DNA from: Hansfordia pulvinata
Taxonomy: Eukaryota > Ascomycota > Sordariomycetes > Xylariales
NCBI GenBank assembly: GCA_006538405.1
Contig: BJKQ01000001.1
Span: 620,001-684,000 of the forward strand
DNA: 64,000 nucleotides
Reading direction: 5' to 3'
Of this stretch, positions 35,978 through 48,426 are shown in pieces (within the stretch, counting starts at the first letter, position 1; every line of letters begins with the position of its first letter). The position numbers and the translations under genes are program-made. The notes under the pieces are model-generated. The model was not told the DNA's origin. It saw only the letters and a list, made by a program, of their open reading frames with translations, and did not search any database.

Positions 35978-38094
35978 TCAGTCATCAACCTCTTCATCCG
36001 TCGCCGTGTCCTCGTCCACCTCATCATCGTCATGATCCAACTCGCCCACATCACTGTCGCTATCGTCCTCATTGTCAAGCCCCGGGATAGCTTGCCAGGT
36101 GAGATAGTCGCCTTCAACCCAGTGCTTGCTTGCAGGCAGCTGGTAAGGGTCAAAGGGAAAGTACGAATCAAGCTGTTGCTGGCTCTCATCGTTAACGTCG
36201 TATGCCAGATCCCGAAGAGCGCCTCCGTTGGAGTACGCGCCAATGGCGTACTGCGACAAGCGAACCCTCTTGTTCTTCTCAACAAGGGCAAGAACAAACA
36301 TGAAATTGAAACGGGTACTGAGTTTGGCAAATTCCTCCACAATAGCCGGAGAACAGACTTTTAGCGGGTTCAAGTCGGAACGGATGTTGCGCCGCATAAT
36401 GTCTTTGATTTCCGGTTCCCATTCGATGTCTTGGCCTAGGTAGGAAGACGGATCGTCCTTGTCAACATCCTCGGGGACGGATCTGACAAGGTCCCGCCAC
36501 CGGAAACAAAAAATGTAAATGAGAGCCTGCATGAGAGAATAGAAAGGCCCGTAACGTCGGACGTCGGGTCCTCGGCAGTTGGCCTCGTACAGCGACCTCA
36601 TTTGGTCCAGATGATAGCCAAGCACCTCGAAGATCTTGACGACGATGTGGCCCGGCACGTGTTTTCCGCGGGCGACAAAAGAAGCCAAGTAGGCGGCCGC
36701 GGCTTGTTGCAACACCGGTGGGCGCTGCGACTCGAACGCAATGTTGATACAGGTGCCGCAGAAGGCGTCAATCAATTGCTCCGATTGCTGGGCAAAGTGG
36801 AAGACAAGGAACTGCGTGTGTCGAGACTTCAAGTTCGGCAGGATGATATTGGAAAAGACCGAGAGCAGGTCGCCGAAGGCATCCATGGCAGTGTTGGAGC
36901 TGGGGTCGGCGAAAAGAGGCGCGTAAAGGGTAAACAGGGTGTCAAGGACGTAATCCATCTTCTCTATGTTCTCTTTCACCGATTTGACGCGGGTGTACTC
37001 GTCATCTTCCGACTCAAGGCTGGACACGGATGCGTTGTCGTCGTCGTCCTCGTCGTCGGACTCGTCTTCCGCCTGCTCGCCCTTTTCCTGGGCCGACTTG
37101 AGGGCCATGGCGACCATGGTTGCTAACCTATCATCCATGTCCTCCAAATCCATTTGCATCTCGACATCGGCCTTGACAAGGCGGCTGATAATAAGATCGG
37201 TAATGTCATTCTCCAACTCGGGGGTGTAGGTGCGGAGCTTGAGGAGGTTATTCACGTAGGCGAGATGCTTGCGCTTTGAATCATCGTGATAAGGATAGCG
37301 CTGGGCGACAATGTGGGAGAGGACCGGCTTCGCGGCTGGCGAGATGCGGAGTATGTATTTGAGAGCAAAGTGGACACGTTCGTGAGCAACCTCCTTGGAT
37401 ACGGGAGGGAATGCGCGAACAGCCCATTCGGCAGGTCGGGACAGGGTAAATTTGTCGACGAGGGACGTCAGGACCTGGGCCAGACTGGAGCCTTGCGCGG
37501 AGACGAGAGAGGCGAGAAAATGTGTATAGACCTTCACAAACTGTGAATCGCGGCCAATCCACTGACAACGCAGAACGCTGGTGACGAGGCCGGTGGCGGA
37601 GCGTCGCAGGCGGGGCGCAAGTGCGGAGAGGGCGAGAATGTAGATTTTGAGCTCGGCGCGGCGCTTTTCGGGAAGGGAGCGGTCATAATCGTCGTCTTCG
37701 TCGAACTCGTCGTCCAGAGTGTGTTTGCCGGACAGCGTCTCCTTCAATATGTCGTATTCGTCATCGTCCCCTTCGTCGTGCTCGTCAAGGGCCTTGAGAA
37801 TCTCGCGCTTGACCTCATCTACCGATCGCACACCAATTTCGTGAATCATGTTGTTGCTTAGATCGAATTCGACGCGCTGACGCTTGCGCGGGCTGTTAGA
37901 GCCGGTGCCGTCCATACTGTCATCATCGAGAGCGGCGTCTTCGCGGGAGCGACGGGTGCCAAGCAGGACGAGGTCGCCTTAAGAATGGGCTTCAAGGGAG
38001 TTGGGATCTTGGAAGGCGGGAGACCAGGCTGGATGGATTTGGTGATGGCGGCGGTGGCGACGGCGGAGGGAGGGGTAGCCTGCACCGAGGGCAT
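35978..38094 (-). CDS. RRN3: RNA polymerase I-specific transcription initiation factor Rrn3
   Basis: Rrn3 (TIF-IA) bridges Pol I to the core factor at rDNA promoters in the nucleolus. The main frame (37915-35978, 645 aa) covers the HEAT-like Rrn3 fold: LYILALSALAP-type start (ELKIYILALSALAPRLRR), FVKVYTHFLASLV, an acidic insert (DDEDDDDNASVSSLES), KMDYVLDTLFTLYAPLF, FCGTCINIAFESQRPPVLQQ and YGPFYSLMQALIYIFCFRW. The C-terminus is highly acidic. Translation could start at the ATG at 37915, but a Met at 38094 opens a 39-residue stretch (SIQPGLPPSKIPTPLKPILK) typical of the family's N-terminus. It joins GDLVLLGTRRSREDAALDDD only if one base is missing in the GG at 37977-37978. No intron can explain the shift. 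RRN3 itself is secure; the N-terminus is not. Confidence 0.9.
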
Positions 38095-39806
38095 GGCGAT
38101 TGAGATGCTGATTTCGTTGCGAGCCGATAATGTATTAAATGATGATTCGGCCTACAAAGTTGATGATGAAGGTAGAGGCTGCTGGTTGTAGACGCCTGCA
38201 ATAGTAAAGACTGGCTTGAACGCTCGTCGGGCTGCTCCTGTTCGCTTCCTGTTCCTATGATGTGGGACGGATCCTGGCTGGCGAAAGGATATTGGACTCT
38301 CCCCCGGTACAGCGTGGTAGCCCCTGGGCATGCTCGAGGATTGGGCTATCTGGGTGGCTTGTCACATGGATGCGGACTGGAGGGAGATGACAGGCGGCAG
38401 CCGTGGTCGCGATCGTGGCACGCGCACCGACAACAGTGGCAGGCTTGGAAGAATGATTGTTGGTGAGGATGGGAGTGGGTGTGTCCGGCGATCACGAAAA
38501 ATTATCATGTACCCCAGGCCTGAGAAGAATGCCCCCAGCCTAAATGTCTGCCCGCATTCGATTTTTTAGTACCTGGACCCACCATTAAAAGAGCCTGGAC
38601 CGGATACCCACAGGGGCCTTACGAGTAGTCCACTACGATTTTGGGGAGGGGGGGGGGGGGGTTGCTGACTGCTGAGACAGACACAAAGGTCTACATCTGC
38701 TCCTTCGCGCCCGGAGTGCTCAAGCCCCCAAGGTTCGCGAGGCTCGAGGTATCGGCACGTCGGCCATGACGATGTTTCTGACCAAGCCTCCAGGGCCAAC
38801 TTTCCATTCAAGACCTTGCACCCTAATGTACACAGTAGGTACGTGATCGCGTGCGTCTATGTCGGCCCCCCCGCCTAGTCGTAAGGATGCAATGAGCGCC
38901 CACACTACGGCATGATGCGTGCCCTTTGCCTCTGCGTCACAATAGGACGAAAGTACCCGGAGACCGAGAACATCTTCCAATATTGTCGTACATCAGCCAT
39001 GATTTTTCGGCAGCCAGTCACATTGGCCAGGCAGGGGCAGGGTCTTGGTGAGAACGACGACCCATCATATTATGTACTACAATAAGCTCCCGCGTAACCC
39101 GTTGGGGTCTCACATTGGCGAGAGAACCGAGCAAGACGCAGCGACTCCGCCAGTGAGCAGGGATGGGTAGGAGCTTTGTGGCCCCCCCAAAGGTGGCCGT
39201 GCCATCGGAAGCCAGCGAGGGCGGCCCCATGATTAGACGTGACATTTCAGTGGCACCTCACAATGATATCCGCATTCAGCACGTGCTGACCGAGAGCATA
39301 CCAGCAAGTGGTGTAACAGCGGGGACCAGATCTTGGGAACTCTGAAATCCCCTATCAGAAGACACCGACTCGAGCGGGCGGACTGTTTCCGCGCCCCGAG
39401 CAGGTGTTAGCTGCCGCATTCGTACCTACTCGAGCTGGAAGAACTGTATCCAGCTATGCCCAGCAAATACAATCCATGCGGAACAATGAAAGCGCGAAGA
39501 GCAGACTTCAAAGAGGAAGGGAGACCTGCGGATGCGAACCAGCCGAGTCGATTCTCTTCTGCCCGAACGATCATTCCCTTTGCCATGTTGTAACTCCCTC
39601 GCCACCAGAAACCAGAAGGAACCCAGGTGCTCGAGCCAGCTCCTGGTCTCGGCAGAAAACGCAACGCCCGTATATACACAAACAGAGCCAACCGATCATC
39701 GGCGACGGCCACGCACATGGCCGCGGCGTCGGAAGTAGAGATGGCCGTCAAAAGCCAGATTGCGAGCTGACAAGGCAATGAGATGCACGAGCGCGGGCGC
39801 GATGGC
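38095..39806. other. Intergenic with a G-run
   Basis: RRN3 upstream region and HAP3 downstream region. A G-run occurs near 38647-38661. No gene recognised. Confidence 0.6.
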
Positions 39807-40853
39807 TTAATAGGCCTCGCCTGCTGCGCCGTTATGACCACCTTGCGCATAGAGATAGCTGTCGCCGGCCTCAGCACCGGCATCGCCCGGCGCGAAGCCG
39901 GTAGGTCCACCAGCACCGTAGCCTCCTTGACTTCCGGGCCTGCCTTGGTTTTCGCCACGGTTTGACTGAGACTGTATTTGGTAAGTATTCCGCCAGGTTA
40001 TGCTTGAGCCAGGAGAATGCCCACAAGCCATGTCAAGGGCTGCACATACCTCTCTGTACTTAGACAAGTAGATCTTGAGGGCCTCTGAGTAGTTCTCAAA
40101 GCCCAGAGACGTCATCGCAAACAAGATGTCTTCACCGTTTACGGTCTTGCGTTTCTCCTGCTGGCACTTCTCCGAGGCTGTACGTATGTTAGCACGCAAC
40201 TGGCAGGATCTGGTTTCTCTCAGGGTAGGACGCACCTTCGCTGGTGATGAAAGAAATGAACTCGCTGACACATTCTTGCATGCACTCCTTCGCCTCCTTG
40301 GCGATTTTGGCGTTCTCTGGCAGAGCCAGTTTCATAATGCGAGCCACTGGAACGAGAGGCACGAGATGTTAGCACCTAGCAGCTAAGAATTCTTGACTGA
40401 AAAGCCAGTGACCGCTGCCCATGTCATCCGTGCCCGGTAAAACCAGGAGCGGCGATACTAGACTTGAGACAAGCAAATTCGTGCTCGCCAGGGATCCAGT
40501 AGGCGCATATGTGATGGGCCGGGGAAGGTTGAATGTGGCCAATGACGCCAGGTCGAAGCATCCACCCCACAGCACCGCCATGGCTGAAGCCAGTCGGCAG
40601 AACGACCGGAGCACCCGTCGGGAGCCTCACGGCAAGGACCCAGAATTGGGACAGGAGCACAGATGAGCGACACAATCCGGAAAGGGGCTCACTCACCATT
40701 GGCTATGGGCAACCACCGGTCCTGTTCTTTGACCTCAAAGTCGTAGCCGATGACGGCGTGTGGGTCGTTGGGGTCATTCATTGCGTCGTTCTCCTCCGGC
40801 GACTGCGCATTTTGGTCGACATCTTTGGTCGGGGATTGGGGGGAGTCCGACAT
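39807..40853 (-). CDS. HAP3: CCAAT-binding factor subunit Hap3 / NF-YB
   Basis: The histone-fold subunit of the trimeric CCAAT-binding complex, in the nucleus; with Hap5/NF-YC and Hap2/NF-YA it controls respiration, iron and redox genes in fungi. Exons 40853-40697, 40346-40236, 40177-40050 and 39971-39807 give 186 aa. The joined protein contains the whole conserved core: [20 protein letters not shown], then [40 protein letters not shown] and [20 protein letters not shown]. The C-terminal tail is Gly/Gln-rich and variable. The first intron is long for this window (350 nt). The last (78 nt) has a length divisible by three and no stop, so retention would add 26 residues after YRE. Confidence 0.95.
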
Positions 40854-43800
40854 ATTTGGCTACTTGCGGCAGGAGGAACCTTTGGGCAGAATTTTCCTTC
40901 TCCTTTCCGTCGGGAGCGAGCTCGCACAGCTGGAAATCAGGTCGAGATGATGTGTCCCTGCCTCTGACACGTTGCAGTTGGGGGGGCTTGTAAGAAGAGG
41001 GCGGCTTAGCTGCAGAAGCCCGCGTCAATCCTGCCCTGTCGGTGGTGCCGGGGAACAATGGGAAAGCCTACTGTATGTCGCTGTGCCGCTGCAGTTCCTG
41101 AGAGAAACGCCCTATGCGCAGGGGACTTGGCCGCAAGTGCGGTGTGTGTGGGAGGCTTGTGACGGGCAGCAACAAGGACGGGGAGGGATCGCAAGTACGT
41201 GTACCCCGAGCGCGGCAAACCGTGGCGAGCGAGGGCTGGAGGGGAATGATGCTGTGAGGCGTCTGCGCAACAAGCCGCAGTAGTGTCGAGTCGTCTGGGC
41301 CCGTCAGAATCTGGAGCGGATATGCAGCCTGACTTCACGGAGTGGATATTGGTATGTGGATGGCAACCCTGGGGCAAGGTGGACGGGGGTGTTTGGGTAC
41401 TGGTCTGGCATCAAGGGGGAGCGGCGAGGATGGGACGATGCGATGCATTGGGTATCGGCAGCGGGTTTGTGTGGACGGGCGAGAGGTGGGAGCGGGGGCC
41501 GGCGTCCATGCCATGACGCCCCGAGGGTTGCGTTACTGCGGCACGCTAGGCTGTATTCCCCTAGCGCGGATCGCCCGGCCACGATGCGCAGCGGTGCGTA
41601 CGAGTTCTCTCGGTGTATTGGATGTAGGAGGTACCCGTTCGAGTACGTCTTACCGGCGCCGGCGCTGGAGCCGCCACCTACAACGCTCCGAACGCCGCAG
41701 AAGACAGGCGGCGCTAGCCACCAGATAGATGGATGCGAGTTATATGGGCGTGATGAGGGTAGTGTAGGGCCGTGTAACGTACAAGGAGGTATGCCAGGCC
41801 GCCGACTCGATGGCGGGCAGCCAACAACCGACCGACCAGCCCTTGAAGGCTTCGGCTGGCCAAGCGGGATGATTGGGTACCCAGACAGCGGCAGACAGGG
41901 CACAAGCGAGCAAGTCCATCTGCACGTTTGTTTTCCGGGGCTGCAGGGCCCGGTGGACTTGGTCGAGCGGCGCTGCGCTGGGGGCGCAGAAGCCCAGCCG
42001 GCTGGTGTTGCGCGCCAGCGAGTCGGATCGAGCCACGACGAGGCGGCGCAGCAGAGGGAGGGTGTTCATGGAGGTGAGGCGTACAGGGTGTGTGGACGGA
42101 CGTGTGCAACGACAGATCGGAAAGTAAGTACTCACCCACGGGTGGCTTGTGATGGAGCCGGAGGGCGCGAGGCCGCGAAGAAGAGGAGGAGGAGGCGGGC
42201 GAGCGAGATGGAGGGTCTGCGTTGGCAGGTGGGCTGTTGGTTGCTGGGAGGCAAGACTCGACGACTGTCAAGGCCAGGTACCGTACAGATGGGCCCAATT
42301 CGCGTGCGTCGTGGTGGTCTGGTAGCAGTGCGGCGCCCTCGACGGGTATGTAGGTTGATGGATGATGGTGCGTGCGTGTGCGTGCGTGTACGTGTGCGTG
42401 TGCGTGTGTGGGCAACGGAGGAGGCGTCCGTCCGACTGGGATCCTAGGTGCGTGCGTGCGTGCCTCTAGGGGCGTGGGGCGCGGATGTAATGCAAGCTGG
42501 AGAGAGGGACGGACGGTGGCGACGCAGGCACGCAGGTCACCAAACAGAGAGACGGGGACAGATCGACCCCAGCCGCAGGACGTCGACAAGCAGAAGACAA
42601 TCCAGGAAATATGAGCTGGCGGGAGAAGACGCGAGGCGACGCCCAGAAGCTGACGTCCCATGTGATGATGGAACGGGATCCTTGCAACTCGCCGCGTTCA
42701 CGTCCCGTTCAGGGCTGACGTCCGTGGCACCGGCGGCAGTTGCCCAGGTGGGCGCCTACGAGCAGGAGCACTCGTACTGAATACCTCCTTTTGCAAGCCT
42801 TGCTGATCAGCGGCAGCTGGCCGCTCGGCTGGACACAACTACGACAACGAACCACTCCAGCTGTACCTCTGTCACACCTCGGCATGTCGTGGCTTTCGAA
42901 GCTGGCAACGATACTCGGAAGCGCTGGCAGTTTTTGCTTTTTCTTTTCTCTAGGTAGGTAGGTAGGTATTCACTGTCTGCTCTTCCCGTACATGTACCCA
43001 ACCTTCTGATCCAAGTCAGATACGAGTACCGACCTTACCTCCTCGCCTCCCTAAGGGCAGGGTTGAGGTGATTGAGGACCCCCAGCAGCAGAGGGGGCAT
43101 CGTGCTCACCCTCGACGCCCTCGTTACCCCCCTTCCCCCCCTCTGGCGGCTTCTGCTCACTCGGGGGTTTCTTCTACGAGCAAGGCGTCGGCCACTGGCG
43201 CGTGGGAGGGCACCCCACTCCCACGCTTCGCGCTCCGATGGGCGACGCCAGCCATACTCGTTCTGCTGCCTCTACTCCGTAAGAGACCGGAATGGTGCTT
43301 TTTCTACGCCCTCCGCGCCGCGGTAGGCCGGGATATGCAAGATCCCACGCATGCCCGCTTTGGCGGTGAGGCGAGCCATGTGCTGAGCCGATGGCCCCCG
43401 AGACCGTATCCCCTTTGGGGATGGCAGGCCGCAGCTCACGCCGTTCACGTCACTGATTTCAAGGCACTCACTCTACGCGAGCAGAGGCCGCCCGGTTGTC
43501 ACGTCTTGTTTGTCACGCCCAGCGGCTGGCGCGACAAACAAACCAGCGTCATGACGAGTATTGTGCAAGCAGAGAAGCGAGCAAGCACAGAAGATTGCTT
43601 GATAGAAGGTACTCGATGGACACTGACTAGGACACTCCCCACGCTGACCGAGATCTGGAGCGGGTGGAGCGCACAAGCGACCCCCAGCCCTGGAGGAACA
43701 AATAGGCCATGTCGCGTAAAGGGTCCTGTGAATAAACCCCCTCTGGTGGGCCACTCGGCCGTGCGAGTATGCCTTCGCTTGGCCGAGTCGTCGCGCTGGG

Positions 43801-46034
43801 GAGCGCCGTCAACCGCGCGGGCCGTCCCCCAAAGTGGCCGAAACGGCCGATTATTTATATCCCCATCCCCATCGCTGTCTCTCTCTCCCGTAAGCGCCTC
43901 GTCAGGAGCCAGTGATGCTCTCAAAGGCTTGGCCAGCGGCGAGTAGGAAAGCCTCGCCTTTCTCGTTGGCGGAAAAGCCCTGACGCTGCTGGCCAATCAA
44001 GCAAATCGGCGGGCCTGGCAGTATTTCTATTGGGTGGCCACTCCTAAGCCTCTTGACGAGGACCCCCCTGGACGGTGGTGGAAGCTGCTGAGAATGCGGG
44101 GTCGAGGAGCGGGAGGCCATCAGTGAGTAAAAGAGCCGTGCTTATAATCATAGGCAGTCACTTGAACCTCGGACGGTCATGGCTGTCTGTCTCGTGCCCC
44201 CGCCGTCGCCAGCAAGGGGTTTTCTCGTTCGATCACGCGCTTGTGGATCTCATACGAGTACTCGGCTGCTACTGACGTATGCATCGGCGCCCATGTTGTG
44301 CTGGGTACAGTAGCACGGCAACCGCAAGGTCAGGTCTTGACGTGGAGGGGTCGATAGTGCCCGAAGTGACGGATCTCCTGGAGCAGCCAGCGGCCGACAG
44401 GTCATATGCGCCTCGCGCAGACGACAACAGTCGCACGTGCATATGTTGGAGGAAGGGCCCCGGCTGCGCGCACACCTGCGAGATCGTGAACGCAGCCTGG
44501 GTGCCTGGGTGCCTGGCGAATGTTCCCCGCTGAGGTCCTCGTTGCTGCCAGTGTTGGGATGCCGCCTCACAGTTTACGGGTACGATGCTGATCCTGCATA
44601 CTGGGAAGGCAGAGACACGAGAAAATGAAAAGCAGATCATCCGGCGCCAGGGAGGCAGCGAATTCTTAACTATTCATGTGGGAGATAAGTACTCATAAGC
44701 ACCCCCCTTTGAATTAGGAAACCCGCGGATGCCGGGCCGCAGCATCTTGTGACATCGATGGCGCACGCCGCTCCAAAACTTGGGCACGACTGCATACACC
44801 GCTCCGGGACCCAAGGCACACCATGCTAGCATACCACATACGTCGCCCATCGCCGGGCCGGAACTTCCTTCTTCTTTCCTCGCGTGTTCTAGTCTGTTAC
44901 ACTGCGCTTCGCACGCACGCTGCCGGCAGCTTTTCACAGGGCGGGATCGACTGGCACCATCGTCTCTCGCCAGTAGCCTGTTTTCTCGATCTCTCGGTCA
45001 AAAGCTAGCCGCACTCCCCGCCATCATTCGAAAGGACATGGGTGGCATTTGTGACCTTATATTGCATGCAGGTTCTACCTGTACTCGTACGAGTGTGTAC
45101 TCGAGAATCTAATGCAGCATACCGAGTAGGGCGGTACTGAACCCGCCTCCATCTTGCGGCTCTGGCCGGAAGTTTTTCACAAGCTGCGGTCTTGGTGGCT
45201 CGATTCTCGACCGTGAAAGCCAACTGACGGCTTGGCGTGGTCAGATATCTAACATATGCTAAAGGCATCCGTATTTCACTACCGGCCTTCTAAATCATGA
45301 GACACTAGCAAAGCTATTAGCACATTGTTTCTTCCTCCCGGGAAGTGGGCACGCCGCAGACCCGTACTGTACAGTCGATTTCGAAGCATGCGCCTTTGAC
45401 GAGAAAATGACGAAAGACCTGTTCCAAAGTATAGCGCGGTGCGTAATCACGTCGTCACCTGCACAGATCTTAGGCGCACTCCATCAGAGTGAAATTGGTG
45501 TTTGGGGGGGGGGGGGGGGGGGGGGCAGCCAAGCCGTCTCGTCTTAACGAGCGGTTTAAATTTTCTCTACTCGACGTGGGTGGGTGTCGATGAAGTTGAG
45601 GCGTGGTTGGAACTCCAATGGAACTAACCTGGAGCTTCGTCAGCCTCGAGACTCCCGATCCCGCGGTTGACAACGAGGCGCCGCTGACGCCGCTCAGCGC
45701 TGCAGGTGACGAAGCTCTAAACCACGTCAGAGGTCAACCTCCATAGCGCTGTATTTCTCCATCTAATGCAGGCGGCCCGGCCAGCTCGCATGCCGAAGCG
45801 ACTCTCCCGAATCCACCCGAATCCACCCGAAGTCCAACTCAACCTCTGAGTCGTAAAGCAGCACGCATCTCAGGAGGAAATCCCGGGTCTTCTTATGGAC
45901 AGGACCAAGTGAGAGAATCCCATATGTGAACGACGTAACGCAATCCTGAATTTGAGATAGAGCCGCGCGAAAGTACTCAAGCTTTTCTCCAGAGTCGACG
46001 CACTCAATCACTAGTTGCCTTGGATCGGACTCTC
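40854..46034. other. Gene-poor block of 5.2 kb
   Basis: No gene supported. Contains the HAP3 promoter, a GTGCGT-type repeat at 42367-42412, a G22 run and scattered TACTCGTA words (43020, 44251, 45082-45095). Long frames on both strands at 41.3-42.7 kb and at 43.07-43.95 kb overlap each other and have noncoding composition. Confidence 0.5.
45504..45525. repeat. G22 homopolymer
   Basis: Twenty-two consecutive G in an otherwise unassigned region. Confidence 0.95.
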
Positions 46035-46701
46035 TCAAGCGTTGTTCACAACCTGAATGTTGTTCTTTTTCTGTTGGGAGTACAGTGATCAGCGTCCGGC
46101 TCTGGATTATCGCGGAGGAGGCCTGCGGGTGTGTTGCAGGCCTGGGAAGGACAGAGCGTCAGCAAATTTGCAGCTTACCTTCCATTTGTCCAGATCATCT
46201 TGCTTAGTCTTGTATTGCTTCACAAGTTCGTCCAGAACCTTCTTGAGACCCTCGGCGTTGGTCTTGAGAGCGGGAACCACGTCCTCGACTGTCCGCTCGA
46301 CCAGGACGCCGTTGATCATTCGAAAGCACTTGCGATCCCTCGGCAGCGGGCCTAGAGTGTCGAGGACCAGCCTGGCGAGGCGTTAGCTTCTTCCATACCA
46401 TGCAAGGCCGATACTATGTCGTCACGGCACAAGAAGTTGCTGATTGTTGGAGTAGCGTCTGCAAATGGACAGGTTCCAGGTCATACTTGTGCTCTTCAGA
46501 CTCCTGCTCAACATCGCCAATCTTCTGGGCCAACTGCTGTAGCGTGTTCTTGTAGTTTTGGTAGGTTGTTTGCAGCTCTATCGAATATCAGTCGTTGATT
46601 CCTGCGGGACAAAGGGGCGTAGTGAGCCCTGTGGGATCCGGGGGAGTCATTCTCTACTGCTTACCCTGCTGCTTTTTCGGATTCATGCCCTGGGACGCCA
46701 T
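46035..46701 (-). CDS. GIM4: Prefoldin subunit 2 (beta-type)
   Basis: A beta subunit of the hexameric prefoldin (GimC) co-chaperone, which hands nascent actin and tubulin to the CCT chaperonin in the cytosol. Exons 46701-46665, 46577-46487, 46371-46179 and 46070-46035 give 118 aa. The core is nearly invariant: MINGVLVERTVEDVVPALKT followed by EGLKKVLDELVKQYKTKQDD. It is flanked by two coiled-coil helices (LQTTYQNYKNTLQQLAQKIG and the LDKWKKKNNIQVV end). The last coding exon is only 36 nt. Introns are 87, 115 and 108 nt, the second with GCTAAC. Divergent from CMC2, with 599 bases between start codons. Confidence 0.95.
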
Positions 46702-47300
46702 GATGTCTGCTATGCGATCGGTCTTCCGGCCTCCGTTGCAGTGGTGACTCTCGAGGCAGAGAGTAACAGAGTGAGTTCGAGACTAGGTAGTAGGGAGGGA
46801 GGGCTAGATAATAAGCGGCAGCGGGCTCAAGCCTCTCAATAACTCAGGTTGGCTGGGAAAATGGGCGCAAGGAGGCATGACCTCAGCGAGCGCGGGCACC
46901 AGCGCTGGTGGAGGGGCAGCGGCGCAGTGCAAACAAAGTGGCATGTGGGGATCGTCAATCTAGGTGGCCCGAGCGTCAAGAAGTCCCCTCACTGCGTTTC
47001 TGCGGCGAGAAGGGACTTCAAGACGACTGGACTGGAGTGCACTCGTACCCTGGGCGGGCAAGGTCGCTTCTCGGGTACGACGGGACCCTGTACTCGTACA
47101 TCCAACACCCGCAGCCGCAGCCAAGGGTCATCGGCGCTCGGCTGACCCAATGATTGTCGACGATTGGCCTGACGCCTGAAATTTCCCTGATCACCTCTAA
47201 CTACCACCTAGTGCACGAGGGTCGTCCGATCCAGCAACCTCCCTACCATCAGCACAAATATATCGGTCACCTACGCAGACGCCCACAATCGCTCTCCGAT
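46702..47300. promoter_or_regulatory. Divergent promoter region GIM4/CMC2
   Basis: About 600 bases between two start codons facing away from each other. Contains two TACTCGTA-type words (near 47041 and 47088). No gene seen. Confidence 0.6.
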
Positions 47301-47659
47301 ATGCATCCCCATTTGCACACCAAGGACAACATCGGTACGGTTGCTCGCCCCTAACCCCCCCTCCTGCTTGTATTTGAAGTCGAGAGGAGCGAGAACCTTT
47401 GGTGCAAGACTCAGGAACACGCGGACAGCTGACCCGCGCGCAAAACGCAGCCTGTGAGGAGGTGATGACAGCGCTCGAGGAGTGTCATGCCCGCGGCTTC
47501 CTGTGGAAGTCAATGGGCATGTGTAGCGACACCAAGCAGCGCGTCAACATGTGCCTGCGCGCCGAGCGCATCAAGCGCACCGCCGCCAACCGCGAGGTCG
47601 CCCGCGAGCGCCGCGCGCGCGTCGAGCGCGCCTGGGCCGACATCGACAAAAACTCTTGA
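47301..47659 (+). CDS. CMC2: COX assembly mitochondrial protein Cmc2 (twin Cx9C)
   Basis: A small protein of the mitochondrial intermembrane space needed for cytochrome c oxidase biogenesis. Exons 47301-47334 and 47451-47659 give 80 aa; the 116-nt intron has a GCTGAC branch site. The protein starts MHPHLHTKDN as in fungal homologues and carries the CHCH signature: C13-x9-C23 and C36-x9-C46, the oxidative-folding (Mia40) substrate pattern. The tail is Arg/Ala-rich and helical. Divergent from the prefoldin gene. Confidence 0.92.
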
Positions 47660-47745
47660 GCGGACGACCGCGGATGAGCGGACGACCGCGGATGAGCGAC
47701 ATGAGCGACCGAGGCCGACGAACGAACGAACGAACGGACGGACGG
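47656..47745. repeat. Tandem repeats after CMC2
   Basis: A GAGCGGACGACCGCGGAT unit occurs twice back to back immediately after the CMC2 stop, followed by GAGCGAC and CGAA/CGGA short repeats. Confidence 0.8.
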
Positions 47746-48426
47746 GGCAGCGACCGACACCCTTCTTCGCGGATAAACCTAGACTGATGTCCCACCGATG
47801 AAAGCATCCGAGACCGATCAAGAGGAGCCGGCGCCAGCCATTTAAAAGAGAATAATACGATGACGGCATTGGGGCACGAGGTGACGCTGGGCACCCCGCA
47901 AGATGTCCTGGCCACCAGCAAAGAGACGACAGATGCATACGGTCCCAGCGACAGGAACCCAACATATACGGAATTTGAAGGGAGCTGACAAAGCAGGCCG
48001 AGCACGACAGGCCTGGCTGCACTTCTAAACATGTACAAACAGCTGTGATGCATAGATATGGCGTTGTTTGCGGATATCAAATTTTGGGAAATGTGCAACA
48101 TCGCGCTGTGGCTGGACAGGCTCGTAGAAAGATGACAGACTACTACTCTGCGGCGAAATGCAAGTTGCACTTGATGATATTTCCACACAAGACAAATCCA
48201 CTATGCCGTTGAGCGGATCATGCCGTGGTCCAGTGCATTGGCATAATACGTTTTGGGAGATGTACCAGACGAATTGGTTCGTCTGTACATGCGGAGAACG
48301 CAGTTTGCAGATTCAATAGCCACCATCAACATCTGCCGTGGCTATCCGACGTGCTGCATCTTTCTTCTGTCCCCGCGTGACGCGCAAATGACCGCCCAGT
48401 CTGACCCTCCTCACAACGGCCCCTGT
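47746..48426. other. Intergenic between CMC2 and TMEM14 3' ends
   Basis: Convergent 3' regions of the two genes. No gene recognised. Confidence 0.6.

Noticed and set aside
41356..42661. Long overlapping frames on both strands (363 and 315 aa)
   Set aside because: Mutually overlapping, spanning GTGCGT repeats, Ser/Arg/Pro-rich, no motif. Treated as noncoding upstream DNA.
43068..43946. 292-aa plus-strand frame
   Set aside because: No motif or family resemblance, serine/proline/arginine composition, no splice context.
45763..46038. 91-aa minus-strand frame next to the prefoldin gene
   Set aside because: Overlaps the prefoldin stop codon region and has no motif; likely 3' UTR.
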